DNA of 64,000 bases from assembly GCF_018687715.1 (NCBI RefSeq), contig NC_056752.1:41576501-41640500 (forward strand). Reading direction: 5' to 3'. This DNA is from Carya illinoinensis. Lineage: Eukaryota; Streptophyta; Magnoliopsida; Fagales; Juglandaceae. Numbering within the stretch: position 1 is the stretch's first letter; each line of letters opens with the position of its first letter. The notes beneath the pieces are model-generated. The model did no database searches and was not told the DNA's origin. It saw nothing but the letters and a program-made list of their open reading frames with translations. Positions 12,228 through 26,200 of the stretch are shown one piece after another. The position numbers and the translations under genes were made by a program.

Positions 12228-15200
12228 ATGAGCTCGGAAATGGAGGTTTCTGTTCATACCGAAATCTGGGACAGTGTGAGAGAGCTGACCAAGTTGGCCC
12301 AGAGGAAAGGCAGCGATCCTTTGCTCTGGGCGTTACAGATATCTTCGAATTTGAACTCCGCGGGAGTGGCTCTGCCCTCTGTGGAGCTCGCGGACGTGTT
12401 GGTGTCGTACATTTGCTGGGAAAACAACCTACCCAGTCTCTGGAAGTTTCTGGAGAAGGCGTTGATTCTTAAGATCGTGCCGCCTATGTTCGTTCTTGCC
12501 CTGCTCTCTACAAGGTTTGTGTTTCTGTTTTGAATGATTTTCTGGGTCTTGTTTGTTTTCTTTTTGGCAGGAGTGTTTAGATCACCTGAAACGAGTGTTA
12601 TTGTGGATTATCGTTGGTGGGTATTAGAGGAAGTAAGTGAATTTGTTTAAGTTTTTTTTTTTTTTTTGAACTCTTGGAGTCTTTTCACAGTGTTGTTTGA
12701 TCAGTTTCAGCGGCATTTTTTTATCTATTCACTGCACTGTGTCTGCTTCCTCAGAAAATGGAGAAAAATAAATCAAGGACTAAATATTAGCAGGCTTTTA
12801 TTTATTTTTATAAAAGAAGGAATTAGATGAGTGCCGTTTTTATTTCTCTTCACCTCAATATTCTGTTTTTTTTTTTTCTTTTTTTTTTTTTCAGTCTAGT
12901 TCTTATATTTCCATTTGCCTTAGGAAAAGTTGAGTTTTGCGTTAGTGCTTTATGTCATGCATAAAATATCTATAATGCTCATTTTTTTTGGTTCCTGCAT
13001 ATTCCATCTAACAGCAAAGAGAGTTGTTGTCCTTGAACGTTGCGACACGGATGATGTTGCGATGATGTTGCATTATGAGAAACATTCAGCCGCATGTTCT
13101 TTTGAAATTTTATTTTCTTAATAACTGTTTTCTAATTATGGACGACACTGTTAAACTAAACTATTGACGATCACAGAAGTTGGCTGTGTTTATTTTTTTG
13201 GGGAATTGAATGACATTAATTTAATTGAAAATTACTTGCGTATCATGTAATTGGTTTTCGGTCTGGTGGTGTGAGAATTGATCCCATCTATCTACTGTGG
13301 AAACAGCTGGTTTTATCTAAGGTTTCAGCAGATCCCATTGAGTTATTTTGTTGTTTTTCTTTGTTTTCTCCTAAAATGAGTGGCAGAAAGGAAAGAGAAG
13401 AAGCTTAAGGGATAATCATGAACAAGAAATAGAGAGGGAGGGTACTTAATGAATGCAGATTGTTAGATTTTTATGGCTTTGCTGTCCTTCTGCAATCCAA
13501 TGGAGAGTTTCATGAGTTAGGGAACTTTTCATTTATATATTTCTATCTTCTTACGTTTATACTCTTGGAGCTACTGTTATTTTCCCTGTTTACTCTAGTA
13601 GATTCTCTGTCAAATATATGTATTAAAAAAGAGAGTCACACAGAGAAAATTAGTGACCTGGTTGTTCAATTTTCTTGTTTTCGGCAGATTCACATTCATG
13701 TTGATACTTTTTTCTTCAGGGTCATTCCATGTCGACATTCTCGGCCGGCAGCATATAGGCTTTATCTCGAACTCCTTAAGAGACATGCCTTTACGCTTAA
13801 ATATCAGATAAATGGGCTGAATTATCAGAAGTGAGTTATATATTGTTTGCTTAATTACATAGCTTTGGGTTTATGGGAAAAAAACAGAGCCACTTATTTT
13901 CTGTTTGGTTCACAATGTCAATAACATTTGATTGTATTTTGTTGCCATGTGGCCCGAAATTAATTTCATGTGCTGACTAATATTGTCGTATTGCATCTTG
14001 CAGCATATAATCAAGACATAAGCAGGAAAAGCTAAATTCTTGAAACTGTTCCTCATAAAGAAAAATAAAACTGTTAAGTTTATTACTCTATATCACAATT
14101 ATTTTCAAGTTTTTCTCTTTTTGTTCCAGTTTCCCGCACAAGGAGTACAAAAACCTTGTGGAAGTACTTTAAAGAGTGTCACTAGGCAATACTTGGTCAC
14201 TGCTTGGCCTTGCTAGGCTACCTAACATCACGACATTGCGAAAGATGGCTGAGGCCAGGAAACAAAAATTTGAGATGCTAGATACTTTGTGCGACTGTTG
14301 GTCAATATTTCCAACAATACCTTCCCCTTGCTACATCCCATAGTATCTCTGCCATGGATGTCCTTACAGTGCTAGCTGTTGTGACTGATTAAATTTCATT
14401 AAATTGTTGCTCCACCTCCTTGATTCAGCAGCCAATGAGTCCTCCATTGCTTTTGACCCTTTATATGTGCTTAGACCCTGTAAATGGCTCTTTTCTATAA
14501 CTCATAAAGCTAAAGATACAGCAAAGAGATGGAAAATAGAGATGGAAAGAGTTGAGGGAATGGAAATCAGAGCTTCCAATGTTTAGGGTGGACTGAAATA
14601 TATTCTTGGGGACTGCATGTGTTGGATGCTGCACAGCCTAGAACTTTTATTTCATTTCATTTTATTATGTTTAATGGATTCATAAATCTTTATCACTTAC
14701 CTATTAGAGAGATAAATTTTTTAAAAATATTTTTATGATATCTTCATCAGACATGAATTTGAATTTTATTAGAAGCAGAGTTCAAGAACAATGAAGTTGC
14801 TCAGGTTTCAAAATTTTACTGTCTTTTAATTAATTAAAATTCTTTATCATGTTTCTATAACATGTTTATATTTATGCTACAGATGTATGTCATGCTAACT
14901 GAACTCCACCATTCAAATATGAATGAAAATTTTCTGATTTAAATTTATACCACTCAGTTTCCACTCTAATTTTTGCATCATAAAGATTGCTAGTGCATTT
15001 AAAGCTGACTATTGAACTACATAGCTATTTATGCTATCTCAAGGTCATTTTTTTCATTTGTGACTTCTACTTATAAAAAAAATGTTTTCATTTGCGACTT
15101 CTAACCTATTTTCTTTCTTCTGCAGGGTCATGAAATCAATAGATGATGTTCTTCATCTTTCACAGAGATTTGGCATGAGCGTTAGTGAACCTGGGATTCT

Positions 15201-18200
15201 TGTGGTTGAGTTCATATTTTCAATTGTGTGGCAGTTGCTTGATGCAACATTAGATGATGAAGGGTTGCTAGAACTCACCTTAGAGAAGAGGTCCGCATGG
15301 GCAGTTAAATCTCAAGAAATGGAAATAGATTACCATGATAGTTATGATGAGAAGAGGGCCGAATTTAAGGAGAGACTGCAGAATGTGAATACTGTGACGG
15401 CCATTGAGTTAATAGGACAATTTCTGCAAAATAAAGTAACTTCGAGAATTATTTACTTGGCTCGTCGGAACATGTATGTACATTCTCATTTATAACTGTG
15501 CATTTTATTTTAATTGTGTGTAGGTGAAGTGAATGGCTATCATGCTTGGTTTGTCAAGCATTGTTAGGGAGTATTATTAATTGGTCTTTGGGGGATTCTT
15601 TTTGGACATATCTATATTCTATTATAGAATTTTCTGAAAAAGCTTCTCCTCTGTTTTCGTTATAAGTTTCATGAATCCTACTTCGTTATTCCATTCAATT
15701 CATGTCCATCATGTCTGTCCACAACTACCTTCAATCAATTTTACATGTGGTTTCTTTCTTTTTTTCCAAGTATTTTTTGTGGTATCTTACTTCCCTGTCA
15801 CTTTGTCAGGCATACACATTGGGTAGATTTCATCCAGCGATTACGGTTGCTTGAAGCAAATTCATCAGCACTAAGAAATTCCAAAGCTCTAACTCCTGAG
15901 GCTCTAAATCAGTTGACTTCAGATACTCGGATAGTGTTGTCTCGAGAATGCAAAACAACTTCACTACAAAAGTTCCATGGAGTTATGGCTTTTGGTTCTC
16001 TATCTACCTCTGCTGGTCTATGCCAAGGAGCTAGCCGTTCTGCTCTTTGGCTTCCTCTTGATCTTTTATTGGAGGATGCCATGGATGGATATCTAGTTAA
16101 CGCAACAAGTGCTATTGAAATAATTACTGGTAAAGCCAGATTTTGTTCCAAGTCACGTGGAATTTTAATTGAAATGATGTTAGATCCATTCTTTGAACTC
16201 CCAGATATATATGAATGAAAACATGGTTTCATGTGTGCAGGTTTGATTAAAACACTTCAAGCCATAAATGGAACCACCTGGCATGACACTTTTTTAGGTC
16301 TTTGGATAGCAGCTCTTCGTCTAGTTCAAAGGGTTAGGATTCATTATAACTGTACACAAAAGTTTTCTTCTGTCTTTGTATATATACATTTCAAATATTT
16401 TAGATGTAAGTTACTATGACTTCTTGTGGCATTTGAGTATGGCTTCCTCCCTTTTAACTTTTCGTTGTTTTCTTTAGCGTTAGACTTGAATTGAAGGTAA
16501 ATAGTTTTAGAAGATCGTGTCTAATATTGGTCTTTCAGTTTTCTTCCCCATCTTAAACAATCTGAAAAGGTTTTGATAAGAATTTTGTTTCTGCTTTCTA
16601 AGCTGTTTGGGGAAAAATTTCCAGTGGATATATATTATCGTTCATGTATTACATCAACTCCTAATTCTTGTTTCTAATTCTTAAAATATTTTTTCTTGTT
16701 AGGAAAGGGATCCCATTGAGGGCCCTGTGCCTCGGCTTGATACTCGCTTATGTATTCTGTTGTCTATCACAACACTTGTCATTGCTGATCTCATTGAGGA
16801 GGAAGAAAGTGTGTCAGTTGATGAAACAGAATGTGGAGCCACTAATCATTGGAAAGAGAAAAATGTTACTGGGAAGCGTCGGAATGACTTGGTCTCTAGT
16901 CTACAGATGCTAGGGGATTATCAAGGCTTATTGACTCCGCCCCAGTCTGTTGTTTCTGCAGCCAATCAGGCTGCTGCAAAGGCAATGTTTTTTGTTTCAG
17001 GCATTAGTGTGGGGAGTGCATACTTTGAGTGTATTGGTGTGAAAGATGTGCCTATCAACTGTTGTAAGTAACATTTTTATTATTAACCAGCATCAATTTA
17101 ATGAAATTATTCAGTCAGAGGAAAAGCGTGGACCAACATGGCCATACCAAATATATTGCCTAGGTGCATATGGTAGTGACTTGTGAGGCTTCTCATGGTG
17201 GCTGCCAAAACATTACTCGTAATTCATTTTGACCGTTACCGTGAACACCTCTCTTTTGGCAACATACTTTCTTACCGTAAAAAATGAATTCGCAACATAA
17301 CTGAATATGTTTCTTGGGCTGGACCCTTGGAACTCTTAGGTTGCCTCCATCCATTTTTCTCTGTTAGTCTCTTCTAACAACCTAGTTGAACATCCTGTTT
17401 TCTCCATATTTCTAGTTACTTATTATCCTTTTGGTTTTTGGCAAAGTTCTTTCCTTATGCTGGTATTCTTCTGTCCATATATAACTTCAAGTTCCTGTTC
17501 TGTTTTATTCCTTTTTATGGGGCCACTATTTTTGTGATATGTACTTATAAATTTTCTAATCTGAGTACAATACCATTATTTCAGCTGGAAACACGCGCCA
17601 TTTGATAGTTGAGGCTTGTATTGCAAGAAATCTACTAGACACATCCGCATATCTCTGGCCAGGCTATGCAAATGGCTGTATCAATCAAATACCTCATAAT
17701 GTGCCTACTCAAGCGCCTAGTTGGTCATCATTTATGAAGGGCGCTCCACTTACTCCAGTGTTGATAAATGCTTTGGTTTCAACTCCTGCATCAAGGTATA
17801 GTTGCATGTACTTCCTATACAAATTAATGTACTTAATAAACCAGAATCATGTTCTTCTCTTCGAAACTTTTTATAAGATGGTTTCTACTTCACCCTTTTG
17901 AGTTGCTGCTTTGCTTGCTTTGGAGCCCACACCTGACAATGTCCTCTCAATATGATTTTATGTGAAACTTTTTGAACAGCTACTATGGTTTGGGTACTTA
18001 AATTTGAACGTTCTTGAGGGGTGTATTAAATGGTAAATTTCATATTCATTTCTGAAACAAATGCTCAATTCAGTAGTCAGTTATTGTTGGACATTCCAAT
18101 TTGCCAAGTTCATGAAATTTACAAAGTTAATGTGTTATAATGAATTGTTTCTTCTGCACAGTAATGATTCATCACTTCCTATTTCAATAGACACAAAATA

Positions 18201-21200
18201 TATCATCTCTATGTGGTCAATTTATAGATTACCTTTTAAATGACTGGCCTGACCTTCAGTTACCCCTTTTTCTTTCCTGAAGCCAGTTACGTCAAATGCT
18301 CTTTTTTAAAATTTGGCCAAAGGTGATTCTACTTAATTTAAGCTCATGGCTTTGATAAAAGCTTGGCAGAGCTCGAGAAAATATTTGAGATTGCAGTCAA
18401 AGGATCAGATGATGAGAAGATATCTGCTGCTACAATACTTTGTGGGGCCTCCTTAATTCGAGGTTGGAATATACAGGTAATGAAGTTGGAGTTATTCTAA
18501 ATTCTTTATGGAATAGCATACCATTAAGACCTATCTTTTCTTCCAACTTTTAAATCATCTTTTTGGTAATATCTGAACCATCCAACTACTCAAATTACTT
18601 TGATGTCTACTTTTCATGCAGGAACACACAGTTCATTTCATTGCCAGATTATTGTCTCCTCCAATTCCTCTAGAACATTCTGGGAGTGACAGCCATTTGA
18701 TCGGTTATGCTCCAATGCTTAATGTACTAATTGTTGGAATAGCATCTGTTGATTGCGTTCAGATATTCTCTCTTCATGGCTTGGTATGTTTGATTTTTGG
18801 AAAATATTACATAATAAAAATTACAATCTCATCCTACTGCTATCATACCGCGTTGATATGCCATTATTCATCCAGCCTTGATTTTTTTTTTTTTTTATAA
18901 AAGCAAAGAGTTGATCTAGTAGTTGATAGGTAATGCCACATTAGCACATTATGATGGAAGTGGGATGAAATGTGGTATGTAAAAACAACTCTTAGTTTTC
19001 ACTTATCCAAGATGGAATTTAAAAGATGACATTATAGTTGATTTGGCTAAAATTCTTTGATAAACAATGATACTTTGTGCATAGTTATCTCCTCTCTCCA
19101 ACCTTCATCACAGTTGACCACTTTCCTCAGTGCTTTGCTTGTCTTTAAGGTGAAGGGTTTTTTTCATGGGGAATAAAAAACCAATAAATGGTTGTTACAT
19201 TGTGAGTGATGTCATGCTAATAGGTGGATTGAGTGCGATCGAAAGAATGTAAACTAAAATCATGGCTAATACCCTTCAGTATAATAATTTTAGAGTAATG
19301 CTAGATACAGTTAGGGGTTGTGCAAGCACCACGAACTCCTTTTGAAAAATAGTGGGTTCCACCATTAAAAAATTAATTTTTTCATGTGGATCTCATATTA
19401 ACTCATTTTTTTTTTCAAAAAGAGTGTGCAGCAGTGTTTGTTCAACCCATGACTGTATTTAGCATTACTCATAATTTTAAGAGTCGGGATAAATTAGTAC
19501 GGTGACTAGGTTGCTTGCAGTGGACTGAAGAGTTCCGTTAAGTGCCTTTTCGTCTACCGAATGGAGCAAAATTGTTAAATTTAAAGAGGAAACAGGGATA
19601 AGGGCTCAAGGACCAGGGTCAATAATCAGAAGTTACTGTTTTGGGTGTTCTATTAACTGCAGTCATAGTTTGTGATTAATATATATATAACCAAGTGTTG
19701 AGCCTTCAATAAAATTGAATTGGAGTTGGATATATTTTCAAACCCACAAATCATACTCAAAAAGGATGTTAGCGACTGAGTATTCATGTCATCCACATAA
19801 TAATATTTTTTTTTAAAATTTCTTGCCAGGTTCCACAGCTTGCATGTTCACTGATGCCAATCTGTGAGGTGTTTGGTTCATGCATGCCCAATGGCTCATG
19901 GACTCTTACAGATGGAGAAGAAATTTCTGCTCATGCTGTGTTTTCAAATGCATTTATTCTTCTTTTGAAGCTATGGAGGTTCAATCATCCACCTCTTGAA
20001 CATGGAGTAGGAGGTACACCCACAGTTGGATCCCAACTAACTCCTGAATACCTCTTATTATTACGGAACTCCCACTTAGTATATCCGGGAAATGCCAACA
20101 AGAATCGAAATAGGAGAAGACTCTCAGCAGCTGCAAGTTCTTCATCTCCACAACCCGTATTTGTTGACTCGTTTCCGAAATTAAAAGCATGGTATCGGCA
20201 GCATCAAGCATGTATAGCTTCAACCCTCTCTGGTCTAGTTCATGGAACCCCAGTTCATCAAATTGTTGATGGGCTTCTTAATATGATGTTCAAGAAGATT
20301 AATAGAGGAAGCCAATCCTTAATTTCGATATCTGTAAGTAGTAGTTCTTCTGGATCTGGAAATGAAGATACCTCTCTAAGACCTAAACTGCCTGCCTGGG
20401 ATATTCTAGAAGCCATTCCGTTCGTGGTTGATGCTGCTTTAACTGCCTGTGCCCATGGAAAACTTTCTCCTCGTGAACTGGCCACAGGTAAGCTTCATGT
20501 GCCCGTTTGATTTTCTGTTCACTTTATGCTTTTACACAATCAATTATTTTAGATTACACCCCAAGACTCTAAGATGCTCCTTGCAATCCAAACTGAATTT
20601 TGCCCACCAGCATACTTATGATATCCTCAAATTGTCATTATTGGCTTTACCTATCAATAAATGACAGAAAGTAGTTCCTTGTTCAATTTGATGTATACCC
20701 AGTTGTTTGAATTATAAATCCAGAATAAATCATCCTCTTATCTGTTGCAAGATAAGTTTGTCTTTTCATTTATGTAATCTGGTAATTTATAACCTTTGGT
20801 TATTGTCAGGTCTTAAAGATTTAGCTGATTTTCTTCCTGCATCTTTGGCAACCATTGTGAGCTACTTCTCTGCTGAAGTAACTAGAGGTGTTTGGAAACC
20901 AGTTTTCATGAACGGAACAGATTGGCCCAGTCCTGCTGCAAATCTTTCTAATGTTGAGGAACAAATTAAGAAAATCCTAGCTACTACTGGTGTTGATATC
21001 CCAAGTCCTGCTGCAGGTTTTCTCTTGTTACTGTCATCACTTCTCAATAATTAGGTTTATTTAAGGAGTTAGCTTGTCTAGACATGGAAAGAGCTTTACT
21101 CCTGCTTTATGTCGGCCATGTGCAAATAGTTATGGCATCCAAAGTCAGAAGCTCTGTCCTAGATTTAATCAAACCTGATTAATATCATAACTTAAGGCCC

Positions 21201-22574
21201 CTTGTTTAGGTTTCAATCAGTCAATCAAAATTCATCTTTTTTTTATCAAAAAGGAAAAAAAAACCCTTATGTTAAATGTCTGATAGCCACAAGATATTGT
21301 CATTAGCCATGGAAATCAGCCTTTGGAATTGATTTTATTTTCCCATAGACCGAGGCTTAGAAGTTATAATAGATGTTCTTTTCATATATTGAGATTGCTA
21401 TTAGCTGTCAATTTTTGTTTTTGTCAGATATTCTGATTGAGACGTGGTTCCCACAGGTGGAAGCTCTCCATCTACACTTCCATTGCCCCTGGCTGCCTTT
21501 GTAAGCCTTACTATAACTTATAAAATTGATAGAGCCTCGGAACGTTTTCTGAATTTGGCTGGCCCAGCATTGGAGTCCCTTGCAGCTGGTTGTCCGTGGC
21601 CTTGCATGCCAATTGTGGCTTCTCTGTGGACACAGAAGGCAAAGCGCTGGAGTGACTTCCTGGTCTTTTCTGCATCTCGGACTGTCTTCCTCCACAACAG
21701 TGATGCAATGGTTCAACTACTTAAAAGCTGCTTCACCGCAACACTTGGTCTGAACGCTATGCCCATCTCAAGCAGCGGTGGGGTTGGAGCACTTCTTGGC
21801 CATGGATTTGGATCCCATTTTTGTGGTGGGATTTCTCCTGTCGCCCCCGGTATTCTTTATCTACGTGTCTATCGATCCATTAGAGATATTGTGTTTATAA
21901 CAGAAGAGGTTGTTTCTCTCTTGATGCATTCTGTCAGAGAAATAGTATCTAGTGGTATTCCTAGAGAGAGATTAGAGAAGTTGAGGACGAGCAAGATTGG
22001 AATGAGATACAGACAGGTTTCACTTGCTGCAGCAATGACTCGGGTGAAACTTGCAGCTGCCCTTGGGGCTTCTCTAGTATGGTTGTCTGGAGGCTTAAGT
22101 CTAGTTCAATCCTTAATAAAAGAAACGTTGCCTTCTTTGTTTATATCTGTTCACAGATCAGAACAGGAAGAAGGATCAGAAGGGATGGTGGCCATGCTTG
22201 GGGGATACGCTCTTGCTTACTTTGTAGTGCTTTGTGGGGCTTTTGCTTGGGGCGTTGACTCAACATCATCTGCATCAAAACGCCGTCCAAAAATCCTTGG
22301 GACTCACTTGGAATTCCTGGCAAGTGCAGTCGATGGGAAAATATCACTTGGTTGTGATTGGGCCACCTGGCGTGCTTACGTCTCAGGATTTGTGACGTTA
22401 ATGGTTGGCTGCACTCCGAATTGGGTGCTGGAGGTAAATGGAGATGTGTTGAAGAGACTAAGCAATGGGCTAAGACAGTGGGACGAGGAGGAGCTTGCTC
22501 TGGCTTTGCTTGGGATTGGTGGTGTTGGTACAATGGGGGCGGCTGCTGAACTGATAATAGAGAATGACATGTAA
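12228..22574 (+). CDS. MED33A: Mediator of RNA polymerase II transcription subunit 33 (REF4/RFR1 type), 12 exons
   Basis: Plant-specific Mediator tail subunit, nuclear. Family members (Arabidopsis REF4 and RFR1) restrain phenylpropanoid/lignin genes. I joined exons 12228-12514, 13720-13830, 15126-15473, 15810-16129, 16241-16332, 16703-17063, 17585-17795, 18362-18476, 18622-18783, 19830-20487, 20810-21016 and 21457-22574. All introns are GT-AG, the frame is kept at every junction, and the total is 3990 bases (1329 residues), close to the family's roughly 1300. Landmarks are SDPLLWALQISSNLNSAGV near the N-terminus, TWHDTFLGLWIAALRLVQRE, RHLIVEACIARNLLDTSAY, and GGVGTMGAAAELIIENDM at the end. 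The start is the first ATG; a second at 12240 would drop four residues. Intron 5 has a weak GTTAGG donor and intron 9 holds a MITE. The A versus B paralogue is uncertain: N-terminal wording and a nearby hydrolase remnant favour MED33A/RFR1. Confidence 0.95.
19293..19470. mobile_element. Mutator-type MITE inside MED33 intron 9, 178 bp
   Basis: Terminal inverted repeats GAGTAATGCTAGATACAGT and GAGTAATGCTAAATACAGT (reverse complement of the right end) differ at one position. A perfect 9-bp duplication ATAATTTTA flanks the element at 19284-19292 and 19471-19479. It belongs to the same family as the element at 4558. It lies well inside the intron, about 360 bp before the exon 10 acceptor, so splicing need not be affected. 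Confidence 0.85.
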
Positions 22575-23095
22575 ATTAGTGTTTTTTACCTTTTTTCTGA
22601 CTAACTCCTTTTAGGGTTACTCTATATATAGAATGTAAATGTACTTTGGAGTCATAAACTTCCATTTTGTATAGGAAAGGTTCCCAAGTTTTTTTTTTAA
22701 TGGAGAAAAGCTTTACCCTCCAGATAGGGGATTTTGTCCAAATGAACTGAGTTTCTACCGCATCATGTCATTACTAGTTTTATTTATTATTTACTTTTTA
22801 TATGAATTAAAGTAGTAGTATCCTACATGCTAAGAATCAATAAAACCTCAAGTAGAATTTGTTTTGTAACTTAAACCCTAACTTCAGTAAGCCCTTAGAC
22901 AACTATCATGTTTAAGGTGAATCCTTATTCGAATTTTAATTCAAGACTTAAATACATGCCAAACTACCTAACGATAACTCCGGCCCCCACCGACCCTGCC
23001 ATGCAGGTGCCTTAGTCTGGTCGCCAAGATGGATTGGCTCCCAAGGTTGGCTAGCAAATTTGCCCACGACAAGATATCAAAGAGATTGAGAGAGC
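22575..23095 (+). other. MED33 3' untranslated region and downstream spacer
   Basis: AT-rich DNA follows the stop. TGTAAATGTACTTTGG near 22635 is a plausible upstream polyadenylation signal, and AATAAA occurs near 22838. No further gene is seen before the CA repeat. Confidence 0.4.
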
Positions 23096-23120
23096 TCACA
23101 CACACACACACACACACACA
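23096..23120. repeat. (CA)n microsatellite
   Basis: About twelve CA units immediately outside the probable left edge of the hAT element. Confidence 0.9.
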
Positions 23121-23160
23121 GATGCCTGAGCATGGGAGATGACAACGAGAGGGTATTGTA

Positions 23161-23272
23161 GCCCTCCGACTTCGACTTTGTCGGAGGATGAATCCGACCT
23201 CCAACCTCCAACTATTATAGATTCCGCTCCGACTCTGACTCTAACTTGTCAGAGCGGAGTTGGAGTTTGGCT
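23161..23272. repeat. Left subterminal repeats of the hAT element
   Basis: Clustered TCCGAC, GACTCTGACTCTAAC and GTCAGAGCGGAGTTGGAG motifs in alternating orientation form imperfect palindromes. The matching cluster near 29826-29935 contains the same ACTTGTCAGAGC core. Such subterminal motif arrays are where hAT transposases bind. Confidence 0.5.
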
Positions 23273-24239
23273 TTTTCATTGGGCTTTTTTATTGGACTTT
23301 TTTCCTTAACCCATTTGACATTTCAAGCTCATAATTTTAGACTTTAATTAGATTTGGGCTTCTATATCAATTTTTTTTAAAAAAATATAATTTTAGATTT
23401 TTAATTTATTTAACCAAGTTTTTTGTAAAAATAAATCATTCATACTAAGATTCTTTATCCTTAGAACCTTAGAACCTGATACACACATTAAAATCCTGGA
23501 CACTATAAAATAAAACTAAATTCAAACTTGCAACAATAAATTTTTCAACTACGATACACATTAAAAACACATAACCAAAATTACAAACTAAAATCATTCA
23601 TTCAAAATTACAAATTAAAAATACATAACCAAAATTACAAACTAAAATCATTCATACAAAATTACAAGTTAAAAACACATAACCAACTCTAGCATCCCCA
23701 TACTATTGTCATTTCAACAATAACAAACAAAATAATACAAAGCCAACAACACATGGTCTACCATCATTTAACTCATCCAGATTCTATCATCATCTATCCT
23801 CCCAATTATCCAACCAACCCATGTCTCATCATCCATCAACAAGTTCTAATTCCATTAACAACTCATAACTTACAACAAAAGAACCAATACAAATTACAAT
23901 GAATGTCATTCTAACTTGTGCCTGAAGAAAAAAAAAAAACAAAAATTAGTCAAAAAATAAGATACCATATAAATTTATAAAAATAAAGCAAACAAAATTG
24001 AAATAAAATATCATAAACAAAATTGTCAATCATTTTCACGAAGCACGCTGGCCATAGAAGTAGCTAATTCTACATTAAGATGTTAAAGTATAAGAGATTA
24101 GTATCACAAAATGTCAAAATCAGCTTATATAACCACTTAAAAAATCTCTAAATACATTACATGAGTCTAGCTTATAGCTCTCTGCATCATTAATGACTTT
24201 CGAATAATTTTGACTCAAGCATATAGGGGTGGACTTCAA

Positions 24240-26200
24240 CTAGTTTTGCGAGAATACAAGAGCCTCTACATTTCTAGGAGCCAAAGAATTCCTAAACGAA
24301 TCCAGGACACGGACTCGTGTGCTAAATGCTGACTCAGATGCAACGGTGGTGATTGGAATGGCTAAGATATCTTTTGCCATTATAGCAAGAATTAGATACT
24401 TGATGGAGTTGACTTTCTACCAAATTAAAATTTCGAAACTCCTCATAGGAATCTCAATACTCTCCAACAAATACTGTTCTAACTCCAACTTACAATCCAT
24501 CAAGGATGTTGTATGCTCTTTATGGAACTTTATCAAAAATTCTAAGGGATCATATTTTATAACGGTACTACTACTTCCTATTGATGCACTACTTTCACCA
24601 CTTCGAGTTTTGTTAAATACAGTTACGCACCCACCACCAAACTCTACATATTGTTCATACAAATATTCCATATCTCTTTTGAGAAGTGCAACAAATTCTT
24701 CACCCCTCTCCTCGCCCAATGTTTTCTTCAACCATTATGCTTGAGTAACTAATTTGAACCGTAGATCAAGAATGTCAGCAATAAACAACAACCGATTTAT
24801 TTTTTTAAGATCATCCCAATATTTATTATACTTTGTCTTCATTCTGACAGCCATTGACTCAAATATCGATTACTATTGTCACAAAAATTATTTAAGTATT
24901 TATGAATGACAATAAGCTCTTGGATATAAATATTTGATGTGACATATAGTGTACCATAAATATGCAAGGTGGCACTATAAAAGATTTGAAGAAATTTCGA
25001 AAAGTTTCTTATAGTCTCCCAATCATCAAGACCAGGAGCTCCTAGACCCTTTTTCTCATGCCCATCCTCAGACAAATAAACTCGTGAGTAAGGATCTTCA
25101 TAAAGCAAAAGTTGTAAAACTTTTTTATACTTCTCAGCCATGTCCAATATAAAAAAAGTCAAATTCCATCTACTAGGCACGTCAAGTTTCAAAAAACTAG
25201 AATGTTGAACTTTTGACCTATCAATATAAGACTTGAAAGTGGCAAGTCCTTGAGGAGAAAACTACACATACTAATCAAATTCTGGACCCTTATAATTGAC
25301 TCATCAACCTCTTTCAAATCTTCACTCACAACAAGATTTAAGATATGTACCGTATATCTCATGTGAATAAACTTATGAGTTATAACACAATCCGTATTTC
25401 CTATTTCTTTTGTTCTCAACCAATCAATAACGGAGTCGTTAGAAGTAGTATTGTCCACCGTAATTGTGAAAATTTTTTCAATGCCCCAATCAAGCATACA
25501 CTCCTCCAACTCCCTCCCAATCGTTGCCCCCTTGTGGTCACTAATCCAAACAAATGAAATAATCTGCTTATGCAACTTCCAATTACTATCAATGAAGTGA
25601 GTAGTCACACACATGTAATTAAAATTTTGGATAAAAGTCCAAGTGTCGGTGGTCAAACACACTCTTTGTTTGGTGGTCAAAAACATTTTTTTCAAACTAT
25701 TATTCTCTCTCAAAAATAGCCTAATACAATCACGCATTATGGTAAATCAAGAAGGAATATGAAACCTATGATCAATGGATTTAACAAATTCTCGAAATCC
25801 TTCTCCCTCAACACATCTAAAGGGTAGCTTGTCCACTATCACCATCCTAACAAGAGCAGTTCGGATTTTTTTCTCATTGTATTTAGTTATCCCTAAGGTC
25901 TTCTCCCCTTTCCCCTCCTAAACTTCTTGCTTCCGAGACCAAGGATATTTAACTCTTGTCCAAATTACTCTTACGGTTTTTAGTGCAAAGTTGGATGTGT
26001 ATTTTCATGGTCGAAGTGCCTTGCTTTTTGGGATGGCATTTCCATTGCCTATGGCAATGATTATAAGTAGCTACAGACTCTTCAGGATCACAATCAGACA
26101 CTTTGTAAAGTGGGACCATACCTCAGACCTATTTTTAGGATTTCTACTACTAGGTGGAGGGCAAGAGGTAGAATGAAAGGCACTAGGATTGCCTATCGAA
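24240..26200 (-). pseudogene. hAT transposase (RICESLEEPER-like, BED finger + hATC), broken
   Basis: Reading down the minus strand: a decayed BED zinc-finger region (about 26170-25960; HCHRQWKCHPKKQGTSTMKI and HIQLCTK, with frame breaks); the catalytic core at 25737-25189 (CLTTDTW with the first Asp, then FTITVDNTTSNDSVIDWL with the second Asp, then HILNLVVSEDLKEVDESI); the segment at 25192-24839 (VPSRWNLTFFILDMAEKYK); and the C-terminal hATC dimerisation domain at 24424-24250 (IPITTVASESAFSTRVRVLD, FRNSLAPRNVEALV). At least three stops or frame changes separate the parts: a Trp before the hATC block has become TAG, and another Trp at its end is also TAG. It cannot encode an active enzyme. 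Confidence 0.9.

Noticed and set aside
20862..21047. Minus frame of 61 codons
   Set aside because: It is the complement of MED33 exon 11.
21408..22570. Several minus-strand frames up to 130 codons
   Set aside because: They are complements of the conserved last MED33 exon.
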